Source: Phaffia rhodozyma
Lineage: Eukaryota; Basidiomycota; Tremellomycetes; Cystofilobasidiales; Mrakiaceae
Direction: 5' to 3'
DNA length: 64,000 nucleotides
Assembly (NCBI GenBank): GCA_014706385.1
Contig: JACGZH010000011.1
Location: 434,001 to 498,000 of the forward strand
The translations under genes were made by a program, and so were the position numbers. Below the pieces are notes generated by a model. That model was not told where the DNA came from. It worked only from the letters and a program-made list of their open reading frames with translations, and made no database searches. Positions 13,201 to 25,300 of the stretch are shown here, one piece after another (position 1 is the stretch's first letter; the number at the start of each line of letters is the position of its first letter).

Positions 13201-14221
13201 GTTATCGTCTTCGTCGTCGAGATGTTCTTGGACCTGTTGTTGCTATTGTAGTTATTCCCGGACGACGAAAATGGAGAGTTGGTCAGCGCATGAAATTAGC
13301 ATAGACGCCTGTCCAGGGCTGAACTGAACGACAAGGAGAGAATGGAGCAGAATTTGTGGCTTTGCTGAATAGAACCTATGTGATGAATCACGAAGGAGAA
13401 AAGATCAATCGGACCAACCTCATCGGCTGCCATGCGATTCTGGATAAGAAGAGCAATTCTGGAATCTAGATATCGGACGTCTCGTTCGAGCACAAAGTTC
13501 TTCTTCGACTGTGACGAGATCTTGGCCTTCAGGTCTCGGAGTCGTTTTTGGGCTGGATCGAACGTGGAGCGAAAGGGATCAGAGATAGATAGCAGTATAT
13601 CAGTGTTGAATTTGACGATCATCAAGTGTGACAAAGAAAAAAGATAAAGGAACGGACCTCTGGCCAGATCGTCTGTGACCTCCATATCGACCTCAGCGGC
13701 CACTATATATGTGCAAGGTCCAGTCGGTCAAGCGAAGAGTTAGATCAGTCATCCTAGGGACAACTCATGTCATCAAGCTCTAATGAAGTGAAGAAAACCT
13801 CAGGACGAGAATCCTTTCATCCAATACAAAGCGTATACGTACTGGAGTACATCTTTAAGTAATTCAGCCAAGCCAGGCAGCATTTTGTCAGAATCAGGAA
13901 TAGGATTGTTTTGTTTGTATTTTTGTGTATGCATGGGTGTTAGGTTGTCGTAAGAGAAGGAACCAATTGAACATCGTTCAGTATCATACAGGTTAACATA
14001 TGAACTTCATCCACCGAGGAATAGTCTTTGATGTTCTGTCTCTCGTAGACGACGCAAAGAGGAGAGATAGGAGAGAGAAGGAAGAATCGAACAGTACGTA
14101 CGGCGCTGACCGAGTATCTGTTCATCGTGTTTCTCCCGATCGATCTATTCGAGCTGGTCGTCCCGGAGGAAACGTTTCGGACCGGCTTGGATGGCCTGGC
14201 CGTGAATGATGTTGTCGCCAT
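10233..14221 (-). CDS. Ras GTPase-activating protein with RasGAP and RasGAP_C (IQGAP-like C-terminus)
   Basis: RasGAP of the fungal Sar1/Gap1 (IQGAP-related) type, expected to stimulate GTP hydrolysis by Ras or bind small GTPases at the cortex. Exons from the 5' end: 14102-14221, a 10-nt microexon 13843-13852, 13658-13702, 13419-13552, 13168-13233, 12858-13028, 12568-12762, 12257-12496, 11993-12145, 11723-11878, 11525-11629, 10914-11416, 10626-10841, 10413-10539, 10233-10331; 779 aa in frame. Residues [19 protein letters not shown] hold the arginine-finger region and [19 protein letters not shown] the FLRxxxPA signature. RasGAP_C runs from about residue 530, ending [17 protein letters not shown]. 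No calponin-homology or IQ region is present, so this is not a full IQGAP. The 12212-12256 stretch can add 15 residues by an alternative donor. Confidence 0.9.
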
Positions 14222-14842
14222 GAGATAATGTGTGTGAGAAAGAAGAAAGAAGGAAGATGAGGGAAAGAGGAAGGGCAGGAAGAGGAAGAGGAAGTAAGGG
14301 ATGGGATGGATTCAATGGAGAGAACAAGGCACGGCCAGCTCAAGAAGGAGGTACGAGCGCGATCCTCCCTGCTATTACGCTTCTGTGGTCTGGTTCGTAA
14401 TAGCATTTAGTCAATTCTGTAGTCCTTACTGCAGTCCACTCAATCTACAATATTTGTAGTCAATCCAGAGTCGTTTTGTATTCGCATATATTCATCTTTT
14501 CTAGTGTTCTCGACGCGTCCTGATCTGTGATGTTGTTTGCAGTGACCCTAGTTCGACTGTAGTCCTGCTCTGTAATGTGATCTCTCGTCGCTTTTGTAGT
14601 CGAGCCATAGTCGGTGGTGTAATCACTTTTGTAGTCTTCCATCAAATATACTTTCCAGACCAAACCCTTAATGCCCTTTTGTAATGGGATAAGAGAAGAA
14701 TAACGGGCGGTTTCCAATTCGTCGCCTTCCTGTTCCTCTCGGTTCCAATCCATCTCAACCATCTCGGTGATCTCAACGGCAGTCATCCTTCATCCATCAT
14801 CTCTCTCGCTAGAGATCTTCTCTCTCCCTTTCTAGACATGCC
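14222..14842. promoter_or_regulatory. Divergent promoter region RasGAP / PPR-like gene
   Basis: About 620 bp between two divergent start codons. TGTAGTC occurs five times at 14418, 14455, 14558, 14595 and 14630, with the related TGCAGTCC at about 14430. The RasGAP side is a GA-rich (plus strand) leader. A 108-codon minus-strand frame at 14460-14786 reads through these repeats and is not supported as a gene. No TATA box was identified with confidence. Confidence 0.5.
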
Positions 14843-17800
14843 ATGACGTCTAGGTTCATCGCTCACTCCTCAAGGAGAGCTCCTCAAAATTTGGCCTTAT
14901 CCGCTCCGTCCTTCCATCTCTCGTCCGGCTATACGACCCGGTCCTTCCGAAGACAGTCTACTTTTTTCCATCCATGGCCATCTATCAAAGGAAAAGGAGT
15001 CCTCAGAGACTTATCTGACGCTTCTGGCACATATCAGATACTCGGGGCCAGGCCATTTTCGACCTGTCTGCTCTCGTCACGGTCACCTTCCAGACGAAAC
15101 TCCCGGAGTGTTGGCCTTCGGCATCCGGTCAAGAACTACCGATCCTCAATTGATGTCAGCTTGTTTCATCCTGGAGTCTGGGAATATGAACTGAACGACG
15201 CTTCTCGGACAACCAGGTCATCTTCTTCCGGCCGTAGTATGTATATTTGTCTCCTCCAATGACCATCCTTCTCTAGATGTATCCAGTCTGACACTCTCAC
15301 TAATATCTCCTGCCTCCAGAAACACAAATCGATCAATCAAACTCAAACCCCGAGCATATACCCTTCTTTCAACCTAGTCCATCTTCATCATCCTCACCAC
15401 GATCATCAACAGTGTGGCATCCAACACCGCACCTACAGCATCATACATACATAGTTCCTCAAGAAATCCAGCCCACCTATGATCCTCCGATGGATGCCAT
15501 CGAGCCCCCTGTTTCCTTCCGCATACAATCCATTCTCTACCATACATCCTCCCCTGTCGCCGCCTTCGAGCCCGAGCGGATCATCCTTCCTCTCTTGTTC
15601 TCTTCCAGCGAACCGTTAGACCGGCTCGGTATTGCCAGTGAGGATTTTGAACAACTTGTGAAGTGTCTGGTTGAACAGGTCAAGAACGAAAACACAGAGT
15701 TGAGAGATGAGTGTGCCAGATTCGTCTTGAGGCTCGTCGGACAGAGACCTGGCCTTGGTTCAGAAGTGATAGGATGGGCTGTCCAGGCCGCGCTCGTTCT
15801 AGCCCGCAAGTCTCAAGGTTCGAACATCACAAACTCTTTCTATAAGCACCATGTCATCTTTCTCTCCTGACCTCTTATTGCCCTCCACACAGACTTTACT
15901 CCTGTGCGCGAACTCTATCAACATCTCTCTCCGGACGCCTCGCTTGCTCTGCACGCACCCTTCCTCCTCGCACTGCTCTCAGCACGTAACAGGTTGCTCA
16001 GCATTGAAGCAGTCGAGCGCTTTCTCATTCTCACTCAAAAACAAAAGTTCCTCGCTCATCATCTGGCCGATCCAAAAAGCTACCAGCGACTGTTTCAAAA
16101 AATCTTTCGACATCTCGCCACGTCTAGAGAAATTGAGTGGATGAAAAAAATGATCAAAAGACTTGACTGGTTAGCTTCCCAGTTGAAAAGGCATAATTCG
16201 CTATGTGTCGCCCAGCAAAAGATGTTTTCTTCCATCGCCTCATTCATCCTGACCACATGTGATGGTCATTGGTCTATCTCCTCCAATTCAGTCTTCGCCG
16301 CGAGAGACGACCCATCGTCATCACAACTCATAGATGATTCTTTAAGCATTTACGCCATGCTCATCAGCTGTCAAACTATCCATCTTCGCTCATCCTCACT
16401 TGTCCAGTTTGCATTCACGTTTTCCTCTACCCGACCGGCCTGTCTCGTCCTTACTCATCCTAGAATTAACACTCGTCATTTCCATCTGCTCGCTTACAAG
16501 CTGATTCGCTCGGTCGACGAATCCGGAGACGAGCACACTTCGTTCTACGGGATGAGATCTTTTGGGCAAGATCTGATCGAAGCGATCGGAAAGTCAGTAG
16601 CTGCGACTGATCGGGTGATTTCCTCAGACCTGTTGCACACCCTGCTCGCGTTCTGGATCGATCTCAATCAAGCATCTGAGGCTGCTAAACTCTACTTGAC
16701 AATCTACCGACCATCGCTTACTCAGTCGTGTACTCCAGCTCCTCCTGTCCATCTATCGATGATACTCATCAGAGCACTCCTTCCGTCTCGGACGCCTGTC
16801 TGTCTTGACCTGGCCGCGTCGATATTCGACCTGATACCTATGCTCGACCGGACGCTCGAATTGCATAATGATTTGATTCGAGCAGGAAACTTGACGTTCT
16901 CTACTCGGTCAGCAGCAAACGCGTTTACCGACCAAATCGAGCGATCTCTCAATTCTCATCCGAAAATCAAACCTGATGTTCGTACGACCGAAGCCTTCCT
17001 GTCCGCCCCACCAATGTTCTACAATCCCGCTGATCCGGCAGAACGAGCGGTCGGTCGCGCCGAGCATGCTCTCAGAGATGAAATTCGGTCGAGTTTGTTC
17101 GAAAACTACTTCAGACTCGCCCTGAATGAAGGATACGCATTTCGTCAGGAAACCTGGGCTCTCATGATCCGAGCCGTAGGTGCTGATGTCGGACCGCTTG
17201 AAGCTGAGGAAGTCATCGATTGGTATGCGCTTCACGGAGGGCAAGTTGGAAAGCTAATCGTCAACTCACTGTTAAAGAACGAGGGAACGAGAAGGAGAAG
17301 AGTGGGAAATTCGTTGATGAGATCGATGATGGAAGTCATGGTCAAAATGAAAAAGTCGTTCCCTTGGTTCCGACCCGATTGGTAAGACCCTTTCTTTCTG
17401 GCTTATTCTGTCTTATCTTGTCGTTCTCCTAAAGTAGACTCAGGACTGATCCATCTTTTGTTCTTCCTTCGTCCGTAGGAACACGCTAACGATCTTGATC
17501 CAAGTTTTTGTCCGATGGGACGCTGATTTTCCAACCGGGCCATTCCGTCGACTGTTTCACCAAACCATGGTTCTCAATCAAATCCCTGGTGCTTCCCTCT
17601 TCAAATCGTCTTTCCTGCCCGTTTCTACGTCGTCGTCGTCATCGTCCAACTTCCGTTCTTCCTCCTGTTCTTCCTCGATCTCTGCCAACCGCTTTTACAC
17701 CTCTGCATCTGCATCATTCTCTACCTCCATTTCGACCTTGACATCTTTAAGCGAAAGTACCCCTGCATCTCCCATCGCAGCCTCAGAACTGACTCAACGG

Positions 17801-18016
17801 TTTCCCCTAGATCTAGATCCCGACTCAACATCTCTTTCGCTTGAAGAACACATCGTGCCATTGTACGATCTGTTCATACAGGGATTTGAGAAACGAGAGG
17901 ACTATGAGGCCGCTGAGTGGGCAAGAGAGGGGAAGAGGATGGCTCGGGCTCTGGAATGGGAAGAGAGGAGAAAGAGAAGGAGAACCGAAGGAGGAGAAGG
18001 GCGTAGAAGTAGTTGA
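14843..18016 (+). CDS. Large hypothetical protein, probably mitochondrial, PPR-like
   Basis: Predicted 972-aa protein from exons 14843-15236, 15320-15817, 15893-17381 and 17479-18016. The N-terminus (MTSRFIAHSSRRAPQNLAL) is rich in Arg and Ser and poor in acidic residues, like a mitochondrial presequence. The middle is alpha-helical with repeated Leu/Ala segments. Near residue 800 RPDWNTLTILIQVF resembles the start of a pentatricopeptide repeat. The frame meets a stop at 17383-17385, but that stop overlaps a good donor (GTAAGA at 17382), and the 17479 acceptor restores Trp and continues the helical region, so the two parts are read as one gene. The tail is Ser-rich, then Arg/Glu-rich. I do not recognise a specific orthologue. 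A role in mitochondrial RNA processing or translation is only an inference. Confidence 0.7.
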
Positions 18017-18313
18017 TTTATCCTTTTCTTCCGTCCTGTTGTTCTCATGTTGTACTCTTTCCTCTTCCTGTTGTCATGTTTATTTCGTTTCATTCTTGTT
18101 TCTCTCTCTTTTCCTCGAGTGTTGCCTTTCACGTTGTTTGTTGTCTTCTCTTGCTGTATGGAAATTAAAATAGGTTGTACCAGTAGAAAGTCCTTGCTTC
18201 ACCACTGGGAAAGAAGGATGTATATGAATGTAGATAAACGATCAACCTGTACGCCAGTTTCCCCAACTATGTTCCTTGATGTACTATTGAATGGAACAGA
18301 ATAAGATTTTCGA

Positions 18314-21300
18314 TCAGCTTTGATTCCTCTCCTCCTCAATGATCAACAAAGAGATGAAATATATAGAAGAAGCACTGAAGGGAAAACGAACCTCGCCACC
18401 GAATTCTTCATACTCCGCTCTTGTCACTAAACTCTTCTCAAACTCATCTGTCCCAGACCAAGCAGCCATTCCCTTCCAAGCATCTAATGCTATATCTTCA
18501 CTCTCCTTCTTCAGTTCTCCAATTTTCTTCACTCCTTGTGAGACTGAGACGGTCGGGTATGTTCGGAGGAGGGAGGTACGGACGTCGAAGGGGGTGCCGT
18601 AAGGTAGAATTGGGTTTAGACTTGTTTTCAGTCGAGGAATAAGACCAGGGATGGATGCTGAGCTTCCTGTTACAATGATTGACTGATCGAAGAGCAGATA
18701 GACGAGTAATGAAGAAGGTCGTCAAATACAAATTCACGTAAAGTAATGCATAAGGGATAGGAGAGAAAGCTTACCTGCTGCATTCTCTTCCTGGTCTCTA
18801 GCTCGACTTCGTTCAAAACATGTTGAACGATCTCCGCTATACCTGCGCTATCAAGACCAGCGATATGTGGTTGAAACCATACCTCTGGAACCCTTGCTCT
18901 TTCTACGTTTAAATGAATCCTGAATGATTCCTCCAACGATAACCCTCCTGGTTCAGGCTCGCCACCGTTGTTTACCGGCGTCGACGATGACTCCCCTGTT
19001 GGTGCTGATGAAGTGGAAGAAGAGCTGGAAGAAAGAGATCCTCCTCGAAGGAAGGAAGTGATGAGCTCGTTTTGTCGTTCGGACAGCGAAGCGAATGTGG
19101 AAGCCCTTGTGAATGTAGGGTCGTGTGCGAGTAGGGAAGATTCCAGTTTCGATAAGATCCCGAGGTCTTCTTCCTCTTCCTCCTCTAGGTCTTCTCCGCC
19201 CTATGTGTATAGGTAGACATCGTGGTTTTGTTCCGTACGAAAAGAGATGAATCGTCAGTGTCAGGAACAGGCAAGAAAAGAGAGGAGGGGGAAGGAGTCT
19301 TACGATTTCTCGATAAATTCCCCAATCATCATCATTTGCTCCAAAATCATCATCTATACGGAAAAGAAAACAACCCATCAATTTTCAAGATGAAACGAAG
19401 GGAAGATGTGTAAGAAACCCCGAATACGAACCATCCCCGTTCTTTTTCCTCTTTTTTGAAGCAGGTCCTTCTGCAGCCAAATGAGAAATAGACTTCATCC
19501 GACCTTGCGCGGCCGCACTTTTCCTATCTCCCAACGCCGCTCTTCGTCTTTTTCGTTCATTCATTCTAAGGACCACGACCTGTTCAAGAGATTTTATTGG
19601 TGTCAATCTAGGATAGAAAAGGAGAAACGACCAAATACTAAAAACTCACCTCGTGCTCAGCCCTCATTTTAGCAGACCAGCCTTCCAAGTCAGCCGTTCG
19701 ATCTTCTTCGTCTTTCCGCTCAATCTCTGCCTATCAACATCCAATCCCCATCCACCAGTGATATGTTCAGTTTCGATATTCTGTTATCTCCATCTGACTT
19801 GGTGTTTGAACCCAAGCAGAAGGACAAGGAAGAAGCTGCAGAGACCAACCTGTCTAATCTTTTCAGCAGCTTTTTCAGCTCGGAGTCGGACTCGGGAATC
19901 GTATCCGGCCTTGAATAACCTTTGTTTTCGTTTCTCTTTTATCTCTTCCTCATTCAGATCTGCATCAGGGATGTCGAGTAAGGGGAAAGACGGTTCTTCC
20001 TGTTGGTCGTCACAGGGTGAGAATAGTAAGATGAGCGATATGTTGCTTGAAAAACAAACTAAGATGAAGATAATCTTGCCTCAGGCTCCATCTCGTCACC
20101 CATCGAGCGCTTCTTTGCACGTTTGATAGATTCCTCAATCTTTTTAATCGCCTGGTCCAGGGATTTCTCATCTTCAAATCCTGCATTCTCGATCATTTTC
20201 TACAGCGTATATGTTCAGGCAGAATGGTAGAGCTTGAGATGAGTATGGAGAAAGAAGGAAGAAGTAGAAGAAAGAAGGATTCAGAAACAGACCTGGAAAT
20301 CAGCTTTCTTGATCTTTGTTTTGGCCTCTTTGATTTCGTTATAAGCTGCCAGATCGGTATCTTGTTGAATCAACTAGAACACACAGAACGGGAGATAAAA
20401 TCAGATAGACAGTTCCCGAATAGCAAAAGGGAAAGACAAGGGACGATGGACGGACCTTTTCCATTCGCTGTTTTGTCTGAATCTCTTGAAGTCGCCGGCC
20501 CGACTCTTTCCTCTTTTCAGCCTGGCGCGCCAATTCCTCTCCTGTTTTCTCATCCGCGACCTGCATTTTATAGAGAAGTTTATCCAACAAATGAGTATAT
20601 CCTTCCTTATGAGTGAGAAACAACTTCTAGACAAAGGGAGGAAAGACTCACAGGAACGGTAAAAGGAAACTGCATGATGGTATCAACCCCGTTAATTCGT
20701 TTCGTGTCCGCCAAAGTCTTGATCTCTGTTTGGAAGTCTTCCGCAAAGTAGCAAGATTCTCGGTACATAAACTGAAAGAGAGGTTCAGACGTATACTTCG
20801 TAAATGTCTATTCGGTGGCTGTTGACGGGAATAAATGAGGATAAAGTTGGCAGATAAAAACAACTGACAGTAGCTTGATTCGGAGTAACCTTCGTGGGAA
20901 ATCCAGGATATTTCATCTGGACAAGTTTAAGCATCATCTCACTTGCCTGAGAACCACCCCACGCTAATCTGAATATAGAATGCAGCCAGTGGAAAAGAAA
21001 AGGACAATTCCAATCAGCTTCCTGTAGTCGCGCCGGAAGAAGGCTTTCAGAACAAAGACGCGTCTTTGATTCATACTTTCTAGCAGATCCTACAAGACCT
21101 CGTCCATTCACGACAGGGACCACAGATGTGCTGGTATGACCCATGCCGAGCGCAATCCCGTCTTTCTTTCCCGTTCTAGAGAAGGCGAAAAGCGAATCTA
21201 TGCCATACGTGACGGCGGGGGCGCCATATGCTTCGAACAGCAGTTCTGACATGACTATAGAGATGAAAGTTTATACAAGAAGACGTGATTAAAGAAGAGA

Positions 21301-21912
21301 AGGATGGTGAGTTGAGCGAAACCAAAAGAAGAGCAAGAAGAAAGCAAGAAATGAAAGCATCCTTACGGGCTCTGCTGGCCAAAGGTGTGCAGACACGCTC
21401 GGTCATTAGGACAGGATGGTCGATTGAATGAGTGTCAATCCCTAGATTCAAGAAGGTGTAGTCCAAGACATGTTCCTTCTCGGACGGTAATCGAAATGAC
21501 ATTTTTCAGTGCGAAAATTGTGGCGGAACGAACAGATGCGTGTTTCCTCGCAATATATAGAACAGAGACGGTTCGAACTCACCATCAGGTCAAAGTTGCA
21601 GAGCACGTCTCCCTCAAATACGGACCGAGCGCCCGACCTGGAAGCAGCGTCAACCTCGACATCCTGCCCATAGAGGAGGACAGTCTTGCCAGACTTTCGG
21701 TCTCGATATCTCGAAACGACCTGGTCCTGAACAATCCGAGGTGTCTGTTCATTTGCCCATCCGGCTCGCAACTGGTAAGACCCATTATCGATGACGATTG
21801 GTACGGTAGAGGGTGAGGAGGGTGAATAATCTGGAATAGCTAACGGTCTTTGTTTGAATGTCTGATCCGGTACTTGAATGATCCGAGGTTTTCCCGATGT
21901 TTTGTCTGCCAT
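18314..21912 (-). CDS. ARP5: Actin-related protein Arp5 (INO80 complex)
   Basis: Arp5 is the INO80 chromatin-remodelling subunit that couples ATPase activity to nucleosome sliding. Exons include 21583-21912, about 21367-21477, 21077-21254, 20869-20968, 20652-20771, 20456-20626 and further ones down to 18314. Actin-fold motifs: PIVIDNGSYQLRAGW, LMSELLFEAYGAPAVTYGID and LAWGGSQASEMMLKL. The Arp5-specific insertion follows: YRESCYFAEDF, FPLLDIPDADLNEEEIKEKR, DRKSAAAQGRMKSISHLA and DDDFGANDDDWGIYREI. The C-terminal actin lobe has SIIVTGSSASIPG and ALDAWKGMAAWSG. One intron (20000-20080) has a GC donor: GAG|GCAAGA, after CCT GAG. The extreme C-terminus after GGE is uncertain: the frame ends at 18314, either by read-through or by a short final intron. 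Confidence 0.93.
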
Positions 21913-22326
21913 TGTTATCTTTCAAACGACAAGATGAAGATGGAGGTGGATTGGCAAGAGACGTAAGGAGCTACTGTATGTCATCAAAACTAGAAGGAGG
22001 GAACGTATAGAGAGATGATAACTCCAGTATCTAGGGTTAAATTCTTACGTAATGAGCTTGCTCAAGATTCAAACTTTGATATTCAAATACACTTAATGAA
22101 CTAGCACGTGAGCCTGAAGTGGCTTCGCTGCGCATGACGGATAATGCAGGGACCCCTCGAAGAAATCTGAGCGAACGTTCGTTAATCCCAAATTCCGTCG
22201 AAAGAATCCTGTTCCTAACTTTCATCTCCCATTTTTTTCCTTCTCTTTACCTTCACTCCAACTATCATCCCATCCTACCCCTGCTCCCTCAACTGAATCA
22301 ACTCCCTCAAGAAGATATCTTGTTAG
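21913..22326. promoter_or_regulatory. Divergent promoter region ARP5 / VTC4
   Basis: About 410 bp between divergent start codons. Sequence is mixed, with a CT-rich plus-strand stretch at about 22205-22310 serving as the probable leader of the VTC gene. No clear TATA box or repeated site was seen. Confidence 0.5.
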
Positions 22327-25300
22327 ATGAAGTTTGGTCGTCGAATTGAGGCAAGTAAACTCTTCCCGCGTTCTGGGTGATCGATAAGAAATTACATCCG
22401 ACCAACCTTTTGGACTGACGCTCTCTCCATGTACTCAAAATAACCCACAACTTCAAAATCCGAAATTTCCCTGGATCAATTAAACACGGATCTTCTCAAT
22501 TTTTCTGATCATAGCAAACGCTCTACCCAGAGTGGGAGGCCTTTGTATGTCTGACGCTTACAATCTCCATGTTTCTGAAGATGTTGGGTGACTAACCTGG
22601 ATTGTTCACTTGCAGTACCTCGACTACAAAGGTCTCAAGAAGACCCTGAAACAGGCCACTGAGAACGGACTTCAATGGAATGGTAAATCCTTTCTGCGCT
22701 CCCTTCTTGATTGATTTTTTTCGCCAGCGAAATCAGTTCTCGTGTGTACCGCCTGTGTGGAAACATAACTTGGGCTAATCAATTGGTGTTGTGCCATTCG
22801 CTCTTGACTTCTACTTCTTCCTCCCTCCTTATCATAAGACGAGGACGAGGCACACTTTGTCAAAGAGCTCGAGAAAGAGCTCGAAAAGATTGCCGGGTTC
22901 CAAGATCGAAAGGTTTGTCTTCAGCTCTTGTAGATTCCACCCCTCCAAAAGGAATAAACAAACATGTCTGATGACCCGATCGGGGCCTCTTCCCGAAAAC
23001 AACATCCATTCATCCTTTTCTCTCTATTTTATCAAAAGGCCAAAGAATTGGCATCCCGAATCCGAGTGGCTGAAAAGACAGTCAAGAGTCTCACGTCTGA
23101 TCCGGATGTCCTCAACGAGCAAGATGAGGACGATGCAGAGGCTCAGCAGTCTAAGTTCCATATTCCATCAGACCCCCACGGCGCCGACGAGGGTAGTGAC
23201 GACGACGAAGATGATGAGGACGAAGAAGGTGGAGAAGATAACTCGAACAGTGACGATGGTAGTGTAAACGCTGTCGAGGAAAGATTTAGGTCTCTTGAGG
23301 AGGATGGTGCGTTCCTTCCTTCTGTCTCTTGATAGTCGATGGGCCGAAACTCAGTTTACATCACTCACTCTGCTTTCTCACTCGCTTTCCGTCCACCAGT
23401 CGCTATCTTGGTAGCAGATGTCCATGATCTCGCCTTATTCACAAAGTTGAACTACACGTATGTTAAGGTCTTATCTTTCGCATGTAAATCGTCGTTCTAT
23501 GAACAAAGCTCATCGTCTAGCAATCTCGCTTGGATTACAGTGGATTCATTAAGATTGTCAAAAAGCACGATGTACGTCTATTTCGTTTTTCTTATCTTTA
23601 CAATGGCTAGATCCTAGAATCATGACATTTCTAATACTCGGATATTCGCGACCCACAGAAAGTCACTGGTTTCCCTCTCAAGCCAGTATTCTCTCATCAG
23701 TTCCTCGAGAAAGCCCCGTTCCATCGATACAACTACGATGCTATCATTGTCAAGCTTTCCAAGCTCTACGACCTCGTCCGAACGAGAGGACACCCTGTCG
23801 AGGGTGACTCTGGAGCGGGAGGAAGCCAGAATGCTTTCGTTCGACAGACGACCAAGTACTGGGTATGTTTGGGTTTCTCTCTTCCTTGTCGAAATATAGA
23901 AAGGCTCGGTATGATTCCAGCCGACTGCTGTTCGTCGTAAAGATTTCGGCAGATAGGCGGACGAAATGCTAACATAGTATCGTCACAAACTCTCACCGAT
24001 AGGTTCACCCTGATAATATTGTTCAGTTGAAGTTGAATGTACTAAGACATCTTCCCGTTCTAGGTTTGTATCACGTTTTCTATATCTATTTCTCTTTTCG
24101 CTTTCAGAGCTGACTCGTCAGAGTTTTCCAGTATTCAACTCTGATAAAGAGTTCGAGCCAGCCGATTCGGCGATCACTTCAATTTATTTCGATAATGAGG
24201 ACTTGGATCTTTACCTCGGTCGGTTGGAGAAAACCGAGGGTGCAGAGGCAATTAGAATGAGATGGTACGGAGGCATGGACACCAAGACGATCTTTGTGGA
24301 GAGGAAGACACATCGAGAAGACTGGACAGGGGAAAAGTCCGTCAAGGAGCGTTTCCAGATCAAGGAACACCAGATGAACGACTACATCAACGGCCGGATG
24401 ACCATGGACGAGCAGCTCGAGGCAGCCGCCAAGGCAAAGGGAAAGGATCCCAAGGACGCCGACAAAGTCAAAGGATTGGCAAACGAGGTCCAATATGCTA
24501 TCCAAACTAGAAAGCTCCGACCGGTGATGCGTTCGTTCTACAACCGAACCGCTTTCCAGCTTCCTGGAGATGCTAGAGTCCGAATCTCTCTTGATACTGA
24601 GCTCACCATGGTCCGCGAGGACGACTTCGATGGTAAGGACCGAACGGCCAGCGCGGATCACCCTAACGGAAACTGGCGTCGGACAGATATTGGAATCACA
24701 CCTCCATTCAACCAGATCGACAAGAAAGACTCGGCTGAGTTCCCGTATGCCGTGTTGGAGGTCAAGCTACAGACCCAAATGGGACAGGAACCACCGGAGT
24801 GGGTGAGAGACCTAGTCGCCAGTCATTTGGTCGAGGCTGTGCCCAAGTTCTCCAAGTTCATTCATGGATGTGCTGCCCTTCTTCCGGAGAGAGTCGCTTT
24901 GATTCCTTTTTGGCTCCCCCAGATGGATATCGATATCCGAAAACAAAGCCGAGGACATCAGGTTGATATTCACCGACCTCACCACGGAGTCACCTCGGCC
25001 GGCAACTCAGCCTCGGTCACACCCACCTCTATCGGATCTCCTCCACCTTCTGAAGCGCCCTACAACGAGCCCGTTTCAGATGGCGAGTTTGATGATGACG
25101 ATGACCCGTACTCGAAATTGGCCTCCAAGGACGACGAGGCGAAACAGATCAAACTGACTGATGCGGTCATGTCAAGGATTAATGAGGCCCGGGCGTTCCG
25201 AGAGGTAAAGCTTCGACAGGAAGCGGAGGCCAAGCGATTAGCTGGGGAGGGTCAGGTTCAGGGTCCATCCTCGACGGCTGATCGAAAGCCCTCGACCAAC

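Noticed and set aside
14460..14786. 108-codon minus-strand open frame in the RasGAP/PPR spacer
   Set aside because: It reads through the TGTAGTC repeats, has no recognisable domain, and has no splice or neighbour support.
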